Below, piece after piece: positions 6,958-10,095 of a stretch of 10,095 nt of DNA. Positions within the stretch are counted from its first letter, which is position 1. Each line of letters starts with the position of its first letter. The translations under genes and the position numbers were made by a program. Source of the DNA: Microcaldota archaeon (GTDB lineage Archaea > Iainarchaeota > Iainarchaeia > JAADDC01). Location of the stretch: the NCBI GenBank assembly GCA_027043825.1, contig JALUER010000067.1, positions 1-10,095 of the forward strand, given 5' to 3'. The notes under the pieces are model-generated. The model was not told the DNA's origin. It saw only the letters and a list, made by a program, of their open reading frames with translations, and did not search any database.

Positions 6958-7010
6958 GTAACTTTTGGGGGTTGTCAGGTTTAAAATAAGAATAGGGTTT
7001 AACTTTCATC
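6958..7010. promoter_or_regulatory. Divergent promoter of spoIIM and the csl4-rpoL operon, with one shared TATA box
   Basis: The only strong AT-rich element in this 53-bp spacer is TTTAAAATAA at 6980-6989. Its centre is about 26-27 bases from the plus start (7011) and about 27-28 bases from the minus start (6957). Its TTTAAA core is palindromic and could be read by TBP in both directions. Neither start has a Shine-Dalgarno, so both transcripts would be leaderless. Direction would depend on flanking BRE elements, which I cannot judge reliably. Confidence 0.65.
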
Positions 7011-7295
7011 ATGAAGAGTGAGGACTACGTCAAGGGAAGGCTGGAGGGACTGTTCCAGCTGGTTAGCCTTCTCAGGGAAATTATAGGAGAGGAGGAGGCC
7101 AAGAGCACCATCGTTCAACGGCTCGTCGAGCACATCTACGAGGAAATAGAGGAGATCCTTGAATACCTGGGCGAGGAGATACACCCCGAAGTGAAGAAGA
7201 AAGTAGAGGAGGCCAAGGCAGCTCCGACCGTTCAAGAAAAGGTCACCACGTCCTACGACGTGCTCTCTGAGCTCGTCCAGAAGAAGGTGGGCTAA
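7011..7295 (+). CDS. Small helical protein of unknown function, first gene of the csl4-rpoL operon
   Basis: 94 residues; I do not recognise the family. The sequence is acidic and rich in Glu, Lys, Leu and Val, predicted to be almost all alpha-helical with heptad-like hydrophobic spacing: a helix at about 4-30, a second at 31-53 (IVQRLVEHIYEEIEEILEYL), a turn at EIHPE, and two more helices to the end. It has no Cys, no membrane segment and no signal peptide, so a cytosolic helical bundle or coiled-coil dimer is likely. Only four residues (KAAP...TVQ) interrupt the last helix pair. The ATG at 7011 matches a TATA box about 26 bases upstream. Its stop is one base before the csl4 ATG, so it is co-expressed with exosome and RNA polymerase subunits. 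I compared it from memory with the small archaeal UPF0147 family and saw no match. Confidence 0.8.
   Translation: MKSEDYVKGRLEGLFQLVSLLREIIGEEEAKSTIVQRLVEHIYEEIEEILEYLGEEIHPEVKKKVEEAKAAPTVQEKVTTSYDVLSELVQKKVG
7284..7290 (+). promoter_or_regulatory. Shine-Dalgarno of csl4
   Basis: AAGGTGG lies six bases before the csl4 ATG at 7297, inside the last codons of the preceding small gene. It fixes the csl4 start, one base after the upstream TAA. Confidence 0.65.
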
Positions 7296-7296
7296 A

Positions 7297-7872
7297 ATGG
7301 TGGACTTCGTGCTCCCAGGGGATAAGATATGTGAGGCAGAGGAGTACCTCCCTGGTAGGGGGGCCTATGTTGACGAGGAGGGCTCAGTAAGGTCAAAGAT
7401 TAGTGGAACGCCCCGCTTTAATTCAGCCGAGCGGACGGTGAGCGTGTCCTTCCCCGGCAGGGCCCCCGGCATAAACGTTGTGGGTTCAGTCGTCTATGGT
7501 AGGGTCTTCCAGATCCTTTCCCAGATCGTACTGGTTCAGCTCTTCCCCTACAAGACCCGGCGCTTTCGCCTCGTCCCACCTGGTATGATAGGTGCTATAC
7601 ACATCTCTGACATCCGGCGGGAGTTCGTGGAGGACATCTGGGGAGAGTTTGGCGTGGGCGACTGGGTGAGGGCCAGGATCAAGCGGGTGGTGAAGCGGTT
7701 CTACCCCCAGCTCAGTACGGTGGGCAAGGAGTACGGCGTCATAAAGGCCTACTGTCCCCATGACAGGACGCCCCTCGTCCGAAGAGGGGCCATGCTTTAC
7801 TGCCCCAGGTGTAAAAGAACGTTTAAAAGAAAGATAGCCTTCGATTATGGTGATCCAAGGCTTCCGAGGTGA
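7297..7872 (+). CDS. csl4: Exosome RNA-binding cap subunit Csl4
   Basis: 191 residues, the normal size. Csl4 caps the archaeal exosome (Rrp41-Rrp42 ring) and helps recruit DnaG and RNA substrates for 3'-5' degradation or tailing. The N-terminal domain starts with VLPGDKICEAEEYLPGRGAY at 5-24, the typical Csl4 LPGD opening. An S1 RNA-binding domain follows (about 62-147, VGSVVYGRV...GAIHISDIR...GDWVRARI). The C-terminal zinc ribbon is YCPHD at 152-156 and YCPRCK at 168-173. Odd: the first knuckle has one Cys (153) followed by His155 and Asp156, instead of a CxxC pair, so zinc would need His155 or Asp156 as a ligand. The start is supported by AAGGTGG. Its stop sits in the Shine-Dalgarno of rpoL. 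Confidence 0.95.
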   Translation: MVDFVLPGDKICEAEEYLPGRGAYVDEEGSVRSKISGTPRFNSAERTVSVSFPGRAPGINVVGSVVYGRVFQILSQIVLVQLFPYKTRRFRLVPPGMIGAIHISDIRREFVEDIWGEFGVGDWVRARIKRVVKRFYPQLSTVGKEYGVIKAYCPHDRTPLVRRGAMLYCPRCKRTFKRKIAFDYGDPRLPR

Positions 7873-7873
7873 T
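7868..7873 (+). promoter_or_regulatory. Shine-Dalgarno of rpoL containing the csl4 stop codon
   Basis: GGTGAT ends three bases before the ATG at 7877 and includes the csl4 TGA (7870-7872). This arrangement supports ATG 7877 as the rpoL start rather than the upstream in-frame GTG or ATG near 7847, which would add ten residues inside csl4. Confidence 0.65.
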
Positions 7874-7876
7874 ACG

Positions 7877-8146
7877 ATGAAGGTCGAGGTCTTGAAGGAG
7901 GACGATCGGTACATGGAGATCGTGCTGGACGACCTTACACTTGCATCCCTGCTCGCCAAGTACCTGAACGCCGACGACAGGGTGGAGGTGGCCTCCTTTA
8001 GGCACGACCACCCCCTTGAGGAGAAGGTCCACCTCTTCTTCCGGGTAAAGGAAGGAAAGCCGAAGGAGGTCCTGAAGGAGGCGGCCAAGAAGGCCCTGTC
8101 AGACGTAAAGGAACTTAAGGACGTCCTACTTTCTTCCCTTTCGTGA
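7877..8146 (+). CDS. rpoL: DNA-directed RNA polymerase subunit L (Rpo11)
   Basis: 89 residues from ATG 7877, a normal length for archaeal Rpo11. It pairs with Rpo3 (RpoD) in the alpha-like assembly platform of RNA polymerase, as eukaryotic Rpb11/AC19 do. The conserved dimerisation core is visible: MEIVLDDLTLASLLAKYLN at 13-31, then VEVASFRHDHPLEEKVHLFFRV at 36-57, with the HPL typical of the family, and a C-terminal amphipathic helix (62-86). An in-frame upstream extension to 7847 is open but overlaps csl4 and lacks a Shine-Dalgarno. The TGA stop overlaps the GTG of the DUF99 gene by 4 bp. Confidence 0.95.
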   Translation: MKVEVLKEDDRYMEIVLDDLTLASLLAKYLNADDRVEVASFRHDHPLEEKVHLFFRVKEGKPKEVLKEAAKKALSDVKELKDVLLSSLS

Positions 8147-8688
8147 AGGTAGGGCGGGCCGCCGGCGTCGATGATGGGTTCTTCGAGAGGGGGAAGGACA
8201 GAGTAGCCCCCCTTGTGGCCACCATTATGAAGAGCGGAGTGGTGGAAGCCTTTAGGTTTAACTGGGTAGAGGTGGACGGTACTGACGCCACGGAGAGGGT
8301 ACTGGAGCTCCTGGGCGTCTACCAGGAGCAGTTAGGCGTCCTCTTCACGGACGGGACCATCTTCGGTGGGAGCAACGTGGTGGACCTCTACTCTCTCCAC
8401 AAGGAGCTCCGCGCTCCTGTGATCGCAGTCTCGGGGGACGTTCCCGACGAGGAGAAGGTTGTGTCCTCCCTCCTCAGGTACGGCGGGGAGGAAGCCGTGA
8501 AGAGGTATAGGGAGAACCCACCACTGGAGCCCCTCGAGACGAGGAGGGGGACCCTCTATGTGGCGTCGGTTGGAGTGTCCCTGGGAGAGGCAAGACGGGC
8601 CATAGAGGCGTACCAGCTCTCGTCCAAGATACCCGAGCCCCTAAGGATCTCGCACCTCATAGGAAGGGAGGTGGGCAGGTGGGTTTAG
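8143..8688 (+). CDS. DUF99 family protein (endonuclease V-like fold)
   Basis: 181 residues, typical for DUF99, an archaeal family of unknown function considered structurally related to endonuclease V (RNase H-like fold). Family marks: GVDDGFFERG at 8-17 at the first strand, WVEVDGTDATERV at 41-53, and LFTDGTIFGGSNVVDLYSL at 67-85, which hold the conserved Asp residues (Asp10/11, Asp45, Asp70, Asp81) that could bind metal. LRISHLIGREVGRW at 167-180 forms the C-terminal part. Start GTG at 8143 overlaps the rpoL stop (GTGA) and has no good Shine-Dalgarno, so it probably depends on re-initiation by ribosomes leaving rpoL. Its 3' end overlaps the signal peptidase gene by 10 bp. Whether it is a nuclease or only a nucleic-acid binder is not known; the operon suggests RNA metabolism. 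Confidence 0.9.
   Translation: MKVGRAAGVDDGFFERGKDRVAPLVATIMKSGVVEAFRFNWVEVDGTDATERVLELLGVYQEQLGVLFTDGTIFGGSNVVDLYSLHKELRAPVIAVSGDVPDEEKVVSSLLRYGGEEAVKRYRENPPLEPLETRRGTLYVASVGVSLGEARRAIEAYQLSSKIPEPLRISHLIGREVGRWV
8667..8673 (+). promoter_or_regulatory. Shine-Dalgarno of the signal peptidase gene
   Basis: GGAGGTG lies five bases before the GTG start at 8679, within the last codons of the DUF99 gene. It decides the start, since the next in-frame Met falls at the catalytic Ser and would destroy the enzyme. Confidence 0.65.
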
Positions 8689-9341
8689 AGAAGCTCCGCT
8701 ACCTGGACCCCTACTACTACTTCGACGTGCTCTGGGAGAAGTATGTCGGAACAGAAGGGGTCCTGAAGACGGTAGCCGAGCTCGTATACACCCTCTTCCT
8801 GGCCTACCTCATCTACTATGCCGCGGGCTTCCTTCTCCATACACCCAGGCCCGCTGTCATCGTGGCATCCTCCTCCATGGTCCCTGTCTACCACCCCGGC
8901 GACGTCGTCATCGTGAGGGGAATAACACCCGACGAGGTGAACGCCCCGGAGGTATACCTCGACATCCCCTACACGGACCACGTCACCCCTGAACAGGCTG
9001 GAATACACTTTCTCCGTCATGGCATAAAACTCTATGCCCTCGAGGTGAACGGAAATGTCATCCCGCTGGAGAAGGGGACCATCGTCGTCTACAGGGACGA
9101 CCTCCGGGGAAGGGACATCATCCACCGGGTCATTCTGAAGATACGGACGCCCCATGGATACTACTTCATTACTAAGGGAGACAACGACGAGACGAACCCG
9201 ACGGCAGATCAGGACTGCGTCTTGGGATACTGTGTCTATCCCTTTTTGGTGTCCCAAGACCAGGTCATAGGGACGCCCATCTTCGTGATCCCGAGGATAG
9301 GTCTCATAAAACTCCTGCTCATGCCTTCCTCTTCCCGGTGA
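8679..9341 (+). CDS. sec11: Type I signal peptidase, archaeal/ER (Ser-His) type
   Basis: 220 residues. It removes signal peptides from secreted preproteins on the outer face of the cytoplasmic membrane. One N-terminal membrane segment (about 33-53) follows an aromatic-rich start. Box B is SSSMVPVYHPGD at 64-75, with Ser66 as nucleophile. Box D is GRDIIHRVI at 144-152, where His149 replaces the bacterial Lys, which marks the archaeal/eukaryotic class. Box E is KGDNDETNPTADQ at 166-178, with Asp168 and Asp177 as candidates for the remaining catalytic acids. The Ser-to-His segment (about 80 residues) includes a charged loop at 82-128. A hydrophobic C-terminal stretch (199-215) may be a second membrane contact. 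Last gene of the operon; its 3' end overlaps the convergent secD by 23 bp, so two parts of the export pathway face each other. Confidence 0.93.
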   Translation: MGLEKLRYLDPYYYFDVLWEKYVGTEGVLKTVAELVYTLFLAYLIYYAAGFLLHTPRPAVIVASSSMVPVYHPGDVVIVRGITPDEVNAPEVYLDIPYTDHVTPEQAGIHFLRHGIKLYALEVNGNVIPLEKGTIVVYRDDLRGRDIIHRVILKIRTPHGYYFITKGDNDETNPTADQDCVLGYCVYPFLVSQDQVIGTPIFVIPRIGLIKLLLMPSSSR

Positions 9342-10095
9342 GTAGGTACTTGAGTATCTCGGCGTAGGCGGGCCTTGTGATGAAAACCCCTACCACTATG
9401 CCCGTGAGAGTAGTGACGGCGAAGCCCATGAGGGTGGGGATGCCGGAGAACCAGAGCGGAAGTACTGCTGCGCCAAGGGCCGACGCTGACGCGAAAACGA
9501 GGAAGAAGGCCCTCTTTATCTTCTGGAGGAGAGAAACATCCTTCTCCTCTTCTCGCCTTTTTCCGTGTAACATCTCGTCGGTTATTATTATCTGGTCATC
9601 GACCCCTGAACCCACCGAGGCGATTATACCTACCAGGGACGCCACGTCAAGCCTCCAGCCTATGAGGGATGCGAAGCCAAATATGGCGATGATCTCTGAA
9701 AAGATGGTGCTTATGATGGGTATGGAGACCCTTTTCTCCCTGTATCTGAGAGCTATGAAGAGGGCCACGGCTATCATTGCAATGACGAGGGCGACCATAA
9801 AGACGAGGAACGACTGGAAGCCGTACGTGGGTGGTATCGTTTTCTCTGACACGAGGGAGAGCCCTGCCGGAAGGGCACCAGAGGATAGTATGATCTTCAG
9901 TTCCTCAACCCGCTGGAGGGCCTCCTCCTTCGTGGGGGCCCACCCCGTTATGGAGATGGAGGTGGTTATCACCGGGTTGTCCTCGGGGGCCGCCACGATC
10001 TCCGACCGGAGGGAAGGAGATACCCCTATGATGGCCCTGAGGTTCGTGGCCTCCCATATCCAGCTCTTGGTCTTCCTCACGGGGACTATGATGAC
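9319..10095 (-). CDS. secD: Protein-export membrane protein SecD, C-terminal part
   Basis: 258 codons before the stop, open through the right edge; the 5' end is missing, so the GTG at 10080 is not a real start. SecD works with SecF and uses the membrane potential to assist SecYEG translocation. The visible part is the end of the large extracytoplasmic domain (with ISITGWAPTKEEAL, and SSGALPAGLSLVSEKTIPPTYG before the membrane), then five membrane segments corresponding to TM2-6. The conserved RND-type element VGSGVDDQIIITDEM falls in the fourth segment region, matching the archaeal SecD motif with an acidic pair important for proton use. The C-terminus is short and basic (LTGKRKA). secF often lies next to secD in archaea; it would have to be outside the window here, since downstream is the convergent signal peptidase gene. 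Confidence 0.93.
   Translation of the reverse strand, partial: VIIVPVRKTKSWIWEATNLRAIIGVSPSLRSEIVAAPEDNPVITTSISITGWAPTKEEALQRVEELKIILSSGALPAGLSLVSEKTIPPTYGFQSFLVFMVALVIAMIAVALFIALRYREKRVSIPIISTIFSEIIAIFGFASLIGWRLDVASLVGIIASVGSGVDDQIIITDEMLHGKRREEEKDVSLLQKIKRAFFLVFASASALGAAVLPLWFSGIPTLMGFAVTTLTGIVVGVFITRPAYAEILKYLLTGKRKA

Noticed and set aside
6991..7002. Second TATA-like stretch AATAGGGTTTAAC upstream of spoIIM
   Set aside because: It is about 40 bases from the spoIIM GTG and interrupted by GGG; 6980-6989 is the better box.
7011..7295. UPF0147 family assignment for the small helical protein
   Set aside because: The size and archaeal context fit, but the sequence I recall for that family does not resemble this one. 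Left as unknown.
7847..7876. Longer rpoL start at 7847
   Set aside because: It would lie within csl4, has no Shine-Dalgarno, and adds ten residues not typical of subunit L. ATG 7877 has GGTGAT at good spacing.
8886..9062. Unusual insertion in signal peptidase between Ser66 and His149
   Set aside because: The segment is longer than in eukaryotic Sec11, but archaeal signal peptidases often have longer loops here; catalytic boxes are in order.
10078..10080. Start of secD at GTG 10080
   Set aside because: The frame stays open to the window edge and the protein begins in the middle of the large extracytoplasmic domain, so this is an internal Val.
1..10095. tRNA, rRNA, CRISPR, transposase, prophage or toxin-antitoxin elements
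   Set aside because: No cloverleaf-like sequence, direct repeat array, transposase motif or terminal repeats were seen; base and codon use is uniform across the genes.

Overview
This is a gene-dense archaeal window, and every stretch of sequence belongs to a gene or a very short spacer. The archaeal assignment rests on aRF1, an archaeosine-type tRNA-guanine transglycosylase, an archaeal UMP kinase, RNA polymerase subunit L, exosome Csl4, DUF373 and DUF99 proteins, a Ser/His signal peptidase and archaeal-type SecD. TATA-like boxes lie about 25-30 bp upstream of start codons that lack a Shine-Dalgarno sequence. The gene set looks euryarchaeal. Arginine is mostly AGG and the proteins are rich in Glu, Lys and Arg, which would fit a thermophile, but I cannot name the lineage.

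Layout. Positions 1-2605 (minus) hold prf1 (aRF1) followed by tgtA, which runs off the left edge. From a 38-bp divergent spacer, pyrH runs plus (2644-3309). Its 3' end overlaps that of a presenilin-type intramembrane protease (3269-4042, minus), which is coupled by a 4-bp overlap downstream of a DUF373 membrane protein (4039-5229, minus). A 31-bp divergent spacer separates DUF373 from an SPFH/stomatin-like gene (5261-6181, plus). The SPFH stop codon interlocks with that of a SpoIIM-family membrane protein (6178-6957, minus). A 53-bp divergent spacer then leads into a plus-strand operon (7011-9341): an unrecognised helical protein, csl4, rpoL, DUF99 and type I signal peptidase. That operon converges on secD (9319 to right edge, minus).

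How the genes work together. The two outer parts are housekeeping: tRNA modification and translation termination on the left, RNA processing, transcription and protein export on the right. The centre (3269-6957) is a cluster of membrane proteins: a GxGD aspartyl protease, a DUF373 protein, an SPFH scaffold and SpoIIM. SPFH proteins elsewhere partner with membrane proteases, so the divergent SPFH and DUF373-protease units are the best candidate for an undescribed system; that link is inference.

Most notable points: a tRNA-guanine transglycosylase that keeps both catalytic Asp but has lost the three zinc Cys and the base-pocket glycine loop; three very short divergent promoters, one of which seems to serve both directions from a single palindromic TATA box; stop codons embedded in the next gene's Shine-Dalgarno; and three convergent pairs with overlapping 3' ends. 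No RNA gene, mobile element, CRISPR array or intergenic gap over 53 bp was seen.
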